64,000 bases of DNA from Butyrivibrio sp. FCS014 (GCF_000526935.1 NZ_JAHA01000019.1:310001-374000); one strand, 5' to 3'; numbered from the stretch's first letter, positions 45,630-55,571 are shown. Notes: generated by a model from the sequence alone, not told the origin. Made by a program: numbers and translations.

Positions 45630-46322
45630 TCACTGTTTTCTGGGATCGATGAACTTAACTGCATCAGCAACACGACCATACTGGCCCTTAGCCTTCTCGA
45701 TAGCTGTGTTAGCATCGTCGCCGGCCTTGATGAAGTCCATCATCTTTCCGAAGTTAACATACTTATATCCAATGATCTCATCGTTCTCATCAAGAGCAAG
45801 GTCTGTGATATAACCATCTGTAAGCTCAAGATAACGAGGTCCCTTGTCAAGTGTTCCGTAGGTTGTACCAACCATTGAACGAGATCCCTTACCAAGATCC
45901 TCAAGACCTGCACCGATCTGAAGTCCGCCCTCTGAGAATGCGGACTGTGTTCTTCCGTAAGCAATCTGGAGGAACAGCTCTCTCATTGCAGTGTTGATAG
46001 CGTCGCACACAAGGTCAGTATTGAGGGCTTCAAGAACTGTAAGTCCGGGAAGGATCTCAGCTGCCATAGCTGCTGAATGTGTCATTCCTGAGCATCCGAT
46101 AGTCTCTACAAGAGCCTCCTGAATGATTCCATCCTTAACGTTCAGTGAAAGCTTGCAGCCTCCCTGCTGAGGAGCACACCAGCCAATACCGTGTGTATAG
46201 CCGGAAATGTCCTTTACTTCTTTGGACTGAACCCATTTTGCCTCTTCAGGAATGGGAGCAGCGCCATGATGTACCCCTTGGTGTACGGGACACATATTTT
46301 TTACCTCTGTTGAGTAAATCAT
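45630..46322 (-). CDS. NifU-like iron-sulfur scaffold protein
   Basis: Protein of 230 residues with a NifU N-terminal-like domain. Candidate cluster ligands are CPVHQGVHHG (10-19), GWCAPQQGGCKL (near 47-56) and TIGCSGMTHSA (near 75). The rest, LQIGAGLEDLGKGSRSMVGT, is typical of the partner of GGGtGRT proteins. It probably carries or transfers iron-sulfur clusters. The frame is open 13 codons upstream, but the ATG at 46322 has AAAGGAG nearby and is chosen. Confidence 0.88.
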   Translation of the reverse strand: MIYSTEVKNMCPVHQGVHHGAAPIPEEAKWVQSKEVKDISGYTHGIGWCAPQQGGCKLSLNVKDGIIQEALVETIGCSGMTHSAAMAAEILPGLTVLEALNTDLVCDAINTAMRELFLQIAYGRTQSAFSEGGLQIGAGLEDLGKGSRSMVGTTYGTLDKGPRYLELTDGYITDLALDENDEIIGYKYVNFGKMMDFIKAGDDANTAIEKAKGQYGRVADAVKFIDPRKQ

Positions 46323-46472
46323 GTGAAAATCTCCTTTCGTATTGTAAAGTAAATATTTCATTACTCACGCACAGATTTTAAGCGCTTTTCGCGCCGTGCC
46401 AATACCTATTTTTGCATAAAACAATGGACTTTTCAACAAGTCTGACAAAATTTACACAATTTTTACAACGGG

Positions 46473-47972
46473 TTATCTTCTTCTGTCTATGCCGCTTTCT
46501 CTGTAGAACTTTTCCTTCTGGTCATACATATCGGAATCTGCGATACGCTCCAGCTGGTCTATGGAAGCATCGGGGTGATCCTTGACGGATGCGTACCCTA
46601 CGGAGACCCTTACCGAATCATTAAGGGTTCCGCTCCATCCCGCTATCCGCTCATGAATCTCACCTCGAAGTTTCTCCGGGTCATTGGTATGTACTATGCT
46701 CATGAACTCATCACCGCCGGTTCTGTAGACCTTGCCCTTATTGCCGATGGACAGCGCAATACAGTTAGCCGCCCCTTTGATAAGCTCGTCACCGGCAGCA
46801 TGGCCCTTGGTGTCATTTACTTTCTTAAGCCCGTTTACATCCACAGAGAATATCACAAAGTCTGTGGACATTCCATTGTATCTGTGTTTTTTGAGGTCTT
46901 CATCGTAGCATCTTCGGTTAAAGAGTCTTGTCATCTCATCCGTCATTGAAATCCTGATAAGGTTTTCTTCTCTCCTCTTTTCGTCGTCTACGGTTCTTGT
47001 GGTATATATGACCTTGGTGGGTATCCCGTCCGGGGTGGCCTCAACAGTGATGTACTGTGCTCTGAACCACCCGTTGACCACATCAATGAAGTCGGCACTG
47101 ATGAGCTTTCTGTGAGAAAGTCTCGATCTTACCGTTGTGATATTGGTGTAGTTTCTGAACTCCTCCAGCTGATCGGACATTACCCGCCGGCTTATCATCT
47201 TATTCATCCGGGTCTGGGTCTGCTTCGTCATATCAATGGGATATACCTGCTGCTCAGGATCTCGAAGAGACATCTCGGTATTGTTTACAAAATCTATAAG
47301 ATTTACGTTTTCATAAATCTCTGTCATGGATTCCTGTATTTCCATTTTTTCCTTCATGACCATATCATGCTCTCCAATGAGCCTGTACTGCTCAAACAGG
47401 GTCTCGAAGCGTCTGAGTCCAAGCTTTACGATTGCGTAACCTGCAGCAGACATGATGATACTTTCAATTACAAATCCGCTCATTCTGTCTGCAAAGCACT
47501 CCATTGCAGTTGTATATTTAAGACTCTTCTCAGCATGATACGGCGCTGTTACCCAGGTGGTACCAAGCATTAATACAAAATTTAAAGCGATGCTGAAATA
47601 GTACAGAGATTTACTGCAAAAGAGAATGCTAAGAAGCGGAACAAGAAACCATGTAAGGTAGATATTTACATGGGAATAGTTCATGTAAACAATAAGAATA
47701 TTCAGAGACAAAAGCGCATATACGCAGGTTATCTTTGAACTGGGATTAAGCTTTATGAGTACCCTGTGGATCGCAGCCAGAATAATAACACCGGCTGATA
47801 TAGCGATGCAGGTTCCATAGGTTATATCAGGGAAAATTCCGCCTTTAACTCCCAAAGCTATGGCCGGTCCCGTAAGGACAAAACTCCAGAGCACTATATT
47901 GAGATATCCGTTCACCCTGGCTCTGTTATTCTTAAGGAATTCTTTGTAATCCAAAGATATAGCATTATCCAT
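46473..47972 (-). CDS. Membrane-bound diguanylate cyclase (GGDEF protein)
   Basis: Protein of 499 residues. Six hydrophobic segments within about 20-190 form an N-terminal membrane sensor of MASE-like type. A linker with helical character (200-310) leads to a GGDEF domain (330-495): ISMTDEMTRLFNRRCYDED, FSVDVNGLKKVNDTKGHAAGD, and intact GGDEF at 419-423. It should synthesise cyclic di-GMP in response to an unknown signal. The RxxD inhibition site is not present. GGGAG lies ten bases before the ATG. Confidence 0.92.
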   Translation of the reverse strand: MDNAISLDYKEFLKNNRARVNGYLNIVLWSFVLTGPAIALGVKGGIFPDITYGTCIAISAGVIILAAIHRVLIKLNPSSKITCVYALLSLNILIVYMNYSHVNIYLTWFLVPLLSILFCSKSLYYFSIALNFVLMLGTTWVTAPYHAEKSLKYTTAMECFADRMSGFVIESIIMSAAGYAIVKLGLRRFETLFEQYRLIGEHDMVMKEKMEIQESMTEIYENVNLIDFVNNTEMSLRDPEQQVYPIDMTKQTQTRMNKMISRRVMSDQLEEFRNYTNITTVRSRLSHRKLISADFIDVVNGWFRAQYITVEATPDGIPTKVIYTTRTVDDEKRREENLIRISMTDEMTRLFNRRCYDEDLKKHRYNGMSTDFVIFSVDVNGLKKVNDTKGHAAGDELIKGAANCIALSIGNKGKVYRTGGDEFMSIVHTNDPEKLRGEIHERIAGWSGTLNDSVRVSVGYASVKDHPDASIDQLERIADSDMYDQKEKFYRESGIDRRR

Positions 47973-48094
47973 ATATACCCGTCTCCCTTCATGTCAAGAA
48001 GCGAAGGCCTGCACTGCTTTTTTTGCATCATTATTCAATAAAATACCAGTCTACATAGATTATACCTCATGTACGATATTAAACACATTAAATA

Positions 48095-48128
48095 ACCATA
48101 AAATAAAAGGGACAAACTGCCCCTTTTA
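48095..48128 (-). terminator. Terminator after topB
   Basis: Seven-base stem aaaaggg / ccctttt with a nine-base loop, followed on the minus strand by ATTTTATGG. It lies about 30 bases past the topB stop. Confidence 0.65.
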
Positions 48129-48158
48129 CATAATTCTTGTCTTATAAAAAATAAATAA

Positions 48159-51100
48159 TTATTCAAAATTGAATACCACCCTGCAGTTCTCATCAAGAGC
48201 AAGCTTTGCATCAAAGGTGCTGCCCTTCTTACTGGTGAAGCCTGCGATCTTATCAGTTATCTTATCCGTAAGAAGTTTGGTCACGTCCTCTTTTGACAGG
48301 GAAACTCCGGCGACCTTTCCGATGAAGAAGTCGCAGCTGTTATCATCGCCCTTCTTGTTGTCCTCGCACTTGTATCCCCAGTGGTTTTTGATGATGGGTT
48401 TACCGCACTTTGGACATTTTACTCCTTCAAGGATTTCCTCTTCGTTCTCAAAGACGAATTTTACACCGGTGACTTTTCCGGCTTCATCCTTAGCCAGAGT
48501 AAGTTTGGCATCGAATGGCTTGCCTGCCTTGGACTTAAAGCCGCTGATCGTCGAAGTGATTCCGTCTGTAAGCAGTTCTTTTACCTGGGAATCATTAAGC
48601 TTCTTGCCTGCAACCTGCCCTAAGTTGAACTTGCAGCTGTGCTCGGGATCATCCTTGCTGTAGTTCTTGCAGCCATAGCCAAACGGTGTCTTAACAATCT
48701 CGCCTCCGCAGACAGGACATACTACCCCCTTAACTGTCTTGGCCTCAACATTTTCAAAGTCAAAAGAGATCTCGGCCTTGCCCTCTTCGTTTTTCTTAAG
48801 AACCAGGCATGCGTCGAAGGCTTTTTTGTCCTTGTTCTTAAAGCCCCTTATGGTGCCGGTCTTTCCTTCCTTAAGAAGCTGGACAACATTGGCTTCCGAG
48901 AGCTGCTTCTGGGCAACCTTTCCTATAAAGAACCTGCAAGACTGCGGGTCATCCTTATTATTGTTTTCGCAGCAGTACCCAACCGAAATCTTCCTTATCC
49001 TGCCGCCGCAGTCAGGGCATACAACGTCCTTCAGGTACTCGGGCTCTATTCCATCAAAATCAAAGACAACTTCTGACTTGCCCTCTTCGTTTTTCTTAAG
49101 CACCAGCTTTGCATCAAAGTTCGTTTTGGACTTGGACTTGAAGCCTCGTATAACATCTGTGCTTCCGTTTGTGAGAAGCGCTGTCAGCATATCGTCGCTG
49201 AGCTTCTTTCCGGCTATCTCACCTATGTTAAAGTAGCAGCCGTTCTCTTCCTTGCCGCGATTCTCACAGGCTATTCCGAATCCTGTCTTTACTATCCTGC
49301 CTCCGCAAACAGGGCATGTAACGCCCTCAAGGTACTCATCGGGGACGTCCGAGAAATTGAAACCTATATTGTACTTGCCGTTCTCATCCTTATTCAGCAC
49401 CAGCACAGCCTTGAACTTCTTTTTGTTCTTGCTGGTGAATCCCTCGATCACATCAGTCTTTCCTTCTGTGATGAGTTTTTTGACCTCTTCCTCGGAGAGG
49501 CTCTTTCCTGCGATCTCGCCTACGGAGAAGCCGCACTTGATGTCCTCTTTGAAGTAATTGCTGCAGCCGTATCCAAAGCTTGTAGTGGTGATCTCTCCGC
49601 CGCACTGGGGACACTTAACCCCGATGGGGCGTCTTCCGGCAAGGCCCTTGGCGTCCTTGCCGGCGAACCGGCTTATATTTGAAGCGATGTCGCCGGTATA
49701 ATCCGAGCCTATCATCTTCTGGGTCTCGCGCCTTATGTAGTCCTCGAGCTTCCTGCGGTATTCGTTAAAATCAACGGTGCCGCTGTAGATTCCCTCAAGG
49801 CCTCTCTCCCAGCTTGCCGACATCTCGGGATTAAGAAGAGACGGTATGTGCTTATCCACAACTTCATACACCATTTCTCCAAGGTTTCCGGGAGTCATCA
49901 CCTGGGTCTTGCTCTGATTAAGGTAATGTATATTAACAAGTTTCTCGATTATCTGAGCTCTTGTAGCCGCAGTTCCGATTCCGTTTTTCCTTATCTGCTG
50001 CCTGAGTTCCTCATCTTCAATAAGGTTGCCCGCATTCTCCATGGCAGAAATAAGGGTTCCGGAAGTATATCTCTTGGGAGGTGAAGTCTTTCCTTCTCTG
50101 ATCTCATATCCGTTAACGCTGATGAGATCTCCCTTCTTCACGGAAGCTACGAATTTCAGGAACTCCTCTTTGGAAATTCCAACATCCTCTTCGTCCTCGC
50201 CGCCTTCTTGGCCGGCGCCGCCTTTCTCCTGGGGCATGCCTGCAACCTTCATATAGCCGGGGTCTGTAAGCACCTTGGCGGAGGCAAAGAATTTCTCACC
50301 GCTTACATCGATCTGCAGTTTAGCGGTGTCATACCTTGCCGGCGGATAGAAAATGGATAAAAATCTCTTTGCAATCAGAATATAGACATCCTTTGCCAGG
50401 GGAGACAGGGAATTCAGCGCACCTGTCACACCTGTAGGGATTATCGCATAGTGGTCTGTAACCTTGGAGTCATCGGTATACATGGTATTCTCAATACCCC
50501 TGTACATACCGCTCTTCATGATATTGCCCGCAAACTCGGCAACCTCACTTACCTTTGAGATACCGTTAATGTTCTTCGTTATCTCTTTTGCCACAGCTGT
50601 TGTCAGGACTCTTGCATCTGTTCTGGGATAGGTGGTGAGCTTCTTCTCATAGAGCTCCTGAGCGATATCCAGGGTCTGGGCGGGGCTTATCTTAAAGCGC
50701 TTGGAGCACACCGCCTGAAGCTCTGCCAGGTTAAAGAGGAGCGGTGCCTTCTTCTGGGTTTTGCCGGACTCTATGCTGTCAATCACAGCCTCTTTTCCCT
50801 GGAGCTTGTCGATCAGGGCCTTGGCGTCCTCCTCCTTCTTAAAGCCGTTTTCCTTATATAAAAGAGGCGACTCAAAATAGGAAGATCCCTTTACAGCCTT
50901 CCACTCGGCAGATATATTTGCATCGGAAAAAGACCCGACGATCCTATAGAAAGGGGTCTCAATAAAGTTGCGGATCTCGCGCTCGCGCCTTACAACCATG
51001 CCAAGAACGCAGGTCATAACACGACCTACGGCAATGGCAGTGTACTTCTTGGTGGCCGCCGCGTCATTTACAAGCTTTCCGTATTTAACTGAAAGTGCTC

Positions 51101-51632
51101 TGGAAAAATTCATGCCAAGACTGTAATCTTCTATGGCACGCATGATACCCGAATTTCCAAGAAGAGCATAGTCGGACATGGGCTTTGCCTGCTCGATGCC
51201 CCTTCTGATCTCCTCATCGGTCTGGGAATCGATCCATACACGAAGTTCCTTCATGCCTTCCCGGACGCCGCCGAAGCTCCTGATATTCTCCTCGATGGTC
51301 TGTCCTTCTCTTCCTGAGTCGCCGGCCCAGTAGACAGTATCTATGTCCTCACGGTGAAGGCATTTATTGACAAATTCGTACTGGTCTTTGACGTTGGCGA
51401 TAACGCCGTACTTGTATTTTTCGGGCAAAAAAGGCAAGTCTTCTAATCTCCACTTGCCATACTTTTCGTCATATGCTTCGGGGTAGAGCATTTCCACCAG
51501 GTGACCTACGCACCAGGTTATTACATACTGATCGTTCTCGATGAACACCCTGTTTCCCCCGGGAACGTTCAGCACTTTCGCAAATTCTCTCCCCACCGAA
51601 GGTTTCTCGGTGATAATTAGTTTTTTAGCCAT
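48159..51632 (-). CDS. topB: DNA topoisomerase III with five C-terminal repeat domains
   Basis: Type IA topoisomerase of 1157 residues. The Toprim domain opens KLIITEKPSVGREFAKVLN and contains AGDSGREGQT (103-112). The catalytic tyrosine is Y335 in KLTTYPRTDARVL. The core ends near residue 665. The remainder is five tandem copies of about 90-100 residues. Each begins with a zinc-ribbon-like C-P-x-C-G (KCPQCGG, TCPVCGG, VCPDCGG, VCPVCGG, KCPKCGK), has a second cysteine pair, and contains an L-L-x-x-G-x-T-x-x-I-x-G-F segment. This is the topoisomerase C-terminal repeat family. It relaxes and decatenates single-strand-containing DNA. It overlaps the upstream gene by eight bases. Confidence 0.93.
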   Translation of the reverse strand: MAKKLIITEKPSVGREFAKVLNVPGGNRVFIENDQYVITWCVGHLVEMLYPEAYDEKYGKWRLEDLPFLPEKYKYGVIANVKDQYEFVNKCLHREDIDTVYWAGDSGREGQTIEENIRSFGGVREGMKELRVWIDSQTDEEIRRGIEQAKPMSDYALLGNSGIMRAIEDYSLGMNFSRALSVKYGKLVNDAAATKKYTAIAVGRVMTCVLGMVVRREREIRNFIETPFYRIVGSFSDANISAEWKAVKGSSYFESPLLYKENGFKKEEDAKALIDKLQGKEAVIDSIESGKTQKKAPLLFNLAELQAVCSKRFKISPAQTLDIAQELYEKKLTTYPRTDARVLTTAVAKEITKNINGISKVSEVAEFAGNIMKSGMYRGIENTMYTDDSKVTDHYAIIPTGVTGALNSLSPLAKDVYILIAKRFLSIFYPPARYDTAKLQIDVSGEKFFASAKVLTDPGYMKVAGMPQEKGGAGQEGGEDEEDVGISKEEFLKFVASVKKGDLISVNGYEIREGKTSPPKRYTSGTLISAMENAGNLIEDEELRQQIRKNGIGTAATRAQIIEKLVNIHYLNQSKTQVMTPGNLGEMVYEVVDKHIPSLLNPEMSASWERGLEGIYSGTVDFNEYRRKLEDYIRRETQKMIGSDYTGDIASNISRFAGKDAKGLAGRRPIGVKCPQCGGEITTTSFGYGCSNYFKEDIKCGFSVGEIAGKSLSEEEVKKLITEGKTDVIEGFTSKNKKKFKAVLVLNKDENGKYNIGFNFSDVPDEYLEGVTCPVCGGRIVKTGFGIACENRGKEENGCYFNIGEIAGKKLSDDMLTALLTNGSTDVIRGFKSKSKTNFDAKLVLKKNEEGKSEVVFDFDGIEPEYLKDVVCPDCGGRIRKISVGYCCENNNKDDPQSCRFFIGKVAQKQLSEANVVQLLKEGKTGTIRGFKNKDKKAFDACLVLKKNEEGKAEISFDFENVEAKTVKGVVCPVCGGEIVKTPFGYGCKNYSKDDPEHSCKFNLGQVAGKKLNDSQVKELLTDGITSTISGFKSKAGKPFDAKLTLAKDEAGKVTGVKFVFENEEEILEGVKCPKCGKPIIKNHWGYKCEDNKKGDDNSCDFFIGKVAGVSLSKEDVTKLLTDKITDKIAGFTSKKGSTFDAKLALDENCRVVFNFE

Positions 51633-53001
51633 TCGTTAATTCATCTATCCCAATGAGCTTAAGCTTGCAACCGGGCTTAAGTGCTGCGTCCAGAAGCCAG
51701 TTGTCGAAACCGGCAGTGGAAAAGAGATAGATCACATCTCCCTCAAGTCTTGCTTTTTTCGCGCAGTACTCCAGTTTCTCAAGGTCGGTATGGGTCAGCG
51801 TCTTCTGCCAGCTGCATATACCAAGGGCCGTATCTCCCATCTCACTCTGGGCGATGATGTCGATGGTGCCCTCCTTGCCGATCCACTCTCCCTCTTCCTC
51901 GATCTCAAAGGGGAAAAGACCTCTCTCTTCAAGCCTTAAGATGTACTCGCGGCACACCTGCCTGAAGTAGGTTCCGGCGTAATTCTGAATTCCTGCAGAT
52001 ATAAATATATCATAAAATTTATCCGCAGGCATCTGTAACAAACTGCTCTCATTGGGGAAGATAAACCTGAAGTAGAAGTCAAGAAGAGGGTCGCAGATCC
52101 TGTAAACTCCCTTCATTACGTTCTCTCTTCCGGCATTTCCGAAGGAGTAGGCTTTTTCCGCAAAATCATGATGGATCAGGGTCTTAAGATACACAGAGAT
52201 CTTGGCCCTTGAAAAGCCAGTCACATGATAGATGTCATTAAGCTTGTTGGCTCCTCTTGCCATCTCTGACAAAAGGGTGTGATAAACCGCGGTCTCCCTA
52301 AGACTGTACTCGGTGAGCCTCATGGCCTCCCCGTACAGGAAGGAACCGGGGTCAAGGATATTCTTGATGACATTCTCCCTGAAGGATAAAGAGTCATCGA
52401 AGTATCTCCACAGAAGAGTCTGTCCACCAAGAACCGAGTAAGTAAGAACCGCATCCCTGTAGGGCATGTTCTTGAAGTATGCTCTCATCTCAGCAAAGGA
52501 CAGGGGCTTGATCTTCCTGAAACCTGCAATATGAGCCGAAAGAGCTCCGAGGCTTGAGACCATGCTGTTCTCCACCCAGGAGACATCGTTGCTCATAAGA
52601 AGCACCAGTATCTGTCTGTATTTGCCGTTCTTCTCAACGAAATCCGTAAGCTCCTTCATAAAGGTGTCGGAGCTCTTTACGATGTACTCGAAATTCTTGA
52701 TGACGAAGATGACCGGATTTCTGCCGGTGGCAGCAAAGGCGGTTTCAAAGATATCCGTGAAGGTGGGAGTCTTTGCAAGGACACTTCCCTCCTCCATCAG
52801 CTCTCCTGCCCACAACAAAACCTGCTCGGTGGCTGAGCAGCTCCGGGCAGTGTAAAAGACACTTCGTCTGTTCTCTATAAATTTGAAAATAAGAGAGTTC
52901 TGTTCAATATTCCTGTGGCCATAGACCACAAGAATATTGGAACGTCCGCTCTCATAGAATCTGTTTAAAAACGCAAGATCTATCTTTCTTTGTTCTTCCA
53001 T
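51625..53001 (-). CDS. DUF234-type ATPase-like protein with degenerate P-loop
   Basis: Protein of 458 residues with the layout of archaeal-type ATPases that carry a DUF234 C-terminal domain. The N-terminal start LAFLNRFYESGRSNILVVYG matches, but the expected Walker A (GRRRVGKT type) reads GHRNIEQNS at about 28-36. The Gly-Lys-Thr core is lost. Walker B-like VIFVIKNFEY is also weak. Middle winged-helix-like sequence (VTGFSRAKISVYLKTLIHHD near 270) and DUF234-like sequence (YRICDPLLDFYFRFIFP near 315, then a nuclease-fold-like end EGTIDIIAQSEMGDTALGIC) are kept. ATP binding is doubtful. It overlaps topB by eight bases. Confidence 0.8.
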   Translation of the reverse strand: MEEQRKIDLAFLNRFYESGRSNILVVYGHRNIEQNSLIFKFIENRRSVFYTARSCSATEQVLLWAGELMEEGSVLAKTPTFTDIFETAFAATGRNPVIFVIKNFEYIVKSSDTFMKELTDFVEKNGKYRQILVLLMSNDVSWVENSMVSSLGALSAHIAGFRKIKPLSFAEMRAYFKNMPYRDAVLTYSVLGGQTLLWRYFDDSLSFRENVIKNILDPGSFLYGEAMRLTEYSLRETAVYHTLLSEMARGANKLNDIYHVTGFSRAKISVYLKTLIHHDFAEKAYSFGNAGRENVMKGVYRICDPLLDFYFRFIFPNESSLLQMPADKFYDIFISAGIQNYAGTYFRQVCREYILRLEERGLFPFEIEEEGEWIGKEGTIDIIAQSEMGDTALGICSWQKTLTHTDLEKLEYCAKKARLEGDVIYLFSTAGFDNWLLDAALKPGCKLKLIGIDELTNG

Positions 53002-53024
53002 ATGGGGATCACATTTTCCTGCAA

Positions 53025-54110
53025 TTATTTTTTGTTGATATATCCGCTGGCCTTAAGAAGCTCTGCGCACTCAACGGCTCCGCCTGCGGCACCTCTTAAG
53101 GTGTTGTGGGAAAGACCTACGAACTTCCAGTCGTAGATGGTATCCTCTCTGAGTCTTCCGATGCTTACGCCCATGCCGCCCTCATAGTTGACATCAAGAG
53201 CAACCTGAGGTCTGTTGTCCTCCTGCATGTACTGGATGAACTGCTTGGGAGCGCTGGGAAGCTTAAGCTCCTGAGGTACACCTGAGAAGCTCTCAAGCTT
53301 TTCGATAAGCTGCTCCTTGGTAGCTTTCTTTCTGAACTTAACGAAAGCAGCTGCGGTATGACCGTAAAGAACAGGGATCCTGATACACTGGCAGGTAATC
53401 TTCACATCGTCAGCGGGAACGATAATGCCGTTCTCGATCTTACCCCAGATCCTTAAGGGCTCCTTCTCTGACTTCTCTTCCTCTCCGGAGATGAAGGGGA
53501 TAACGTTTCCTACCATCTCGGGCCACTCCTCGAAGTTCTTACCTGCGCCGGAGATTGCCTGGTAAGTTGTAGCCACTACCTCGTAGGGCTCGAACTCCTT
53601 CCATGCTGTAAGAGCGGGAGTATAGCTCTGGATCGAGCAGTTGGGTTTAACTGCGATGAAGCCGTTTGTTGTGCCAAGTCTCTTTTTCTGGAACTCGATA
53701 ACATCCATGTGTCCGGGGTTGATCTCGGGAATGATCATGGGAACATCGGGAGTCCATCTGTGGGCACTGTTGTTGGAAACAACAGGAGTCTCTGTCTTTG
53801 CGTACTCCTCTTCGATAGCCTTGATCTCGTCCTTGGACATGTTTACGGCTGAAAGAACAAAATCAACGTCCTCTGAAACAGCCTTAACATCTGTAACGTC
53901 CTTTACAACGATATCCTTAACGGAAGCAGGGATATCTCCATCCATCTTCCATCTCTTGCCTACTGCCTCCTCATAGGTCTGTCCTGCGCTCCTGGGGCTG
54001 GCTGCAATGGTCTTAACCTCAAACCAGGGGTGATCATTGAGAATTGAGATAAATCTCTGACCTACCATTCCGGTTCCGCCAAGTACTGCTACTTTCAACT
54101 TCTCGCTCAT
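53025..54110 (-). CDS. asd: Aspartate-semialdehyde dehydrogenase
   Basis: Enzyme of 361 residues that reduces aspartyl phosphate to aspartate semialdehyde for lysine, threonine and methionine synthesis. The NADP motif is VAVLGGTGMVGQRFI (7-21). The catalytic cysteine is in VKPNCSIQSYTPAL (about 155), and the histidine in IRIPVLYGHTAAAFVKF. It belongs to the archaeal/fungal-like longer group. The product is also the substrate of the carboxyspermidine dehydrogenase at 22888. The ATG at 54110 is chosen over an upstream one because GAGGAG precedes it. Confidence 0.95.
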   Translation of the reverse strand: MSEKLKVAVLGGTGMVGQRFISILNDHPWFEVKTIAASPRSAGQTYEEAVGKRWKMDGDIPASVKDIVVKDVTDVKAVSEDVDFVLSAVNMSKDEIKAIEEEYAKTETPVVSNNSAHRWTPDVPMIIPEINPGHMDVIEFQKKRLGTTNGFIAVKPNCSIQSYTPALTAWKEFEPYEVVATTYQAISGAGKNFEEWPEMVGNVIPFISGEEEKSEKEPLRIWGKIENGIIVPADDVKITCQCIRIPVLYGHTAAAFVKFRKKATKEQLIEKLESFSGVPQELKLPSAPKQFIQYMQEDNRPQVALDVNYEGGMGVSIGRLREDTIYDWKFVGLSHNTLRGAAGGAVECAELLKASGYINKK

Positions 54111-54176
54111 AATTTTTCTCCTCTTTAATATAATTTGCAAATGGATAGGTTATTATCCACTAATATACTTTGGAAA

Positions 54177-55571
54177 TCATCGTTTTTCCATAGAATAATC
54201 TGCGATAAACTTATCATTAAGTGCTATTACTTCTTTCATTCTCACAGGGCTTGGAGCACCGATGGTAAGTCTCTTTTCCACGCAGGTCTTAAGGCTTATG
54301 GCATCATAGATGTCCTCATCGAAAAGTTCTGAGAATTCCTTGAGCTCTGCAATCTTAAGATCGTCAATTGCACATCCTCTGTCGATGCAGGCAAGCACCA
54401 GTCTTCCGATGACTGAATGGGCATCCCTGAAGGGCATTCCCTTGTTAACAAGATAATCTGCCGCGTCGGTGGCATTGGTAAATCCCATCATGGCACTCTT
54501 TTCCATGTTTGCCTTATTGAATCTGATGGTGCGAAGCATGTCAGTGAAAAGGGTGAGGCAATGGTTTACCGTATCCATGGCATCAAATGCCGCCTCTTTG
54601 TCCTCCTGCATATCTTTGTTGTAGGCCAGGGGGATTCCTTTCATTGTGGTCAAAAGAGCCATCAGGTCGCCGTATACTCTGCCGGTCTTACCTCTTACAA
54701 GTTCCGCGATGTCGGGGTTCTTCTTCTGTGGCATGATGCTGCTGCCGGTTGAATAGGCATCATCTATTTCTATGAATCTGTACTCGTTGGAATTCCAGAT
54801 GATGATCTCCTCACTGAATCTTGAAAGATGCATCATTACTGTGGAAAGTGCTGACAGGTATTCGATCAGATAATCCCTGTCGGATACGGAATCCATACTG
54901 TTTAAGGTAGGTCCGAAAAAATCAAGAAGAGAAGCCGTATATTCCCTGTCAAGGGGATAGGTGGTTCCCGCAAGGGCCCCGGCTCCCAAAGGACAATAGT
55001 TCATTCTGTGATAGATGTCCTGCATTCTCAGAGCATCTCTTTTGAACATCTCAAAATAAGCCCCGAGATGATGGGCAAGAGTCACGGGCTGAGCCTTCTG
55101 AAGGTGGGTAAAGCCCGGCATATATGTCTCGACATTGTCTCTCATGGTGTCGTTAAGAACCTTGAGCATATTGATAAGAAGCTCAGAAAAAGCAAGAACC
55201 TGCTCCCTTGCATAGAGCCTCATGTCCAGAGCCACCTGATCGTTCCTGCTGCGGCCGGTATGCACCTTTTTGCCGGCGTCACCGATCCTGTCGATAAGAT
55301 TGGCCTCAAGAAAACTGTGGATATCTTCATATTTGGAAGTGATCTCAAGCTTTCCGGCCTTCACATCTTCAAGAATCGAATCCAGTCCCTTAACTATGCT
55401 GTCCCTCTCCTCTTCCGATATGATGCCCTGCTTCGCCAGCATCCTTGCATGGGCCTTACTTCCTGTCACATCCTGTTCAAGAAACCTTTGGTCAAAAGAG
55501 ATTGATGCATTAAAATCCCAGGCAAGCTCGTTGATACTTCCTGTGAATCTACCGCCCCATAACTGTGCCAT
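54177..55571 (-). CDS. argH: Argininosuccinate lyase
   Basis: Enzyme of 464 residues that splits argininosuccinate into arginine and fumarate, the last step of arginine synthesis. It begins MAQLWGGRFTG, has VHTGRSRNDQVALDMRLYAR (about 105-125), TYPLDREYTASLLDF, and the superfamily signature SSIMPQKKNPDIAELVRGK near 278. Length is standard. The open frame extends six codons upstream, but GGAG lies correctly before the ATG at 55571. asd follows after 66 bases. Confidence 0.97.
   Translation of the reverse strand: MAQLWGGRFTGSINELAWDFNASISFDQRFLEQDVTGSKAHARMLAKQGIISEEERDSIVKGLDSILEDVKAGKLEITSKYEDIHSFLEANLIDRIGDAGKKVHTGRSRNDQVALDMRLYAREQVLAFSELLINMLKVLNDTMRDNVETYMPGFTHLQKAQPVTLAHHLGAYFEMFKRDALRMQDIYHRMNYCPLGAGALAGTTYPLDREYTASLLDFFGPTLNSMDSVSDRDYLIEYLSALSTVMMHLSRFSEEIIIWNSNEYRFIEIDDAYSTGSSIMPQKKNPDIAELVRGKTGRVYGDLMALLTTMKGIPLAYNKDMQEDKEAAFDAMDTVNHCLTLFTDMLRTIRFNKANMEKSAMMGFTNATDAADYLVNKGMPFRDAHSVIGRLVLACIDRGCAIDDLKIAELKEFSELFDEDIYDAISLKTCVEKRLTIGAPSPVRMKEVIALNDKFIADYSMEKR

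Noticed and set aside
48159..51632. Broken Toprim motif in topoisomerase III (AGDSGREGQ instead of the D-x-D form)
   Set aside because: D-x-G and REGQ variants occur in normal TopB proteins; the tyrosine and the other motifs are intact.
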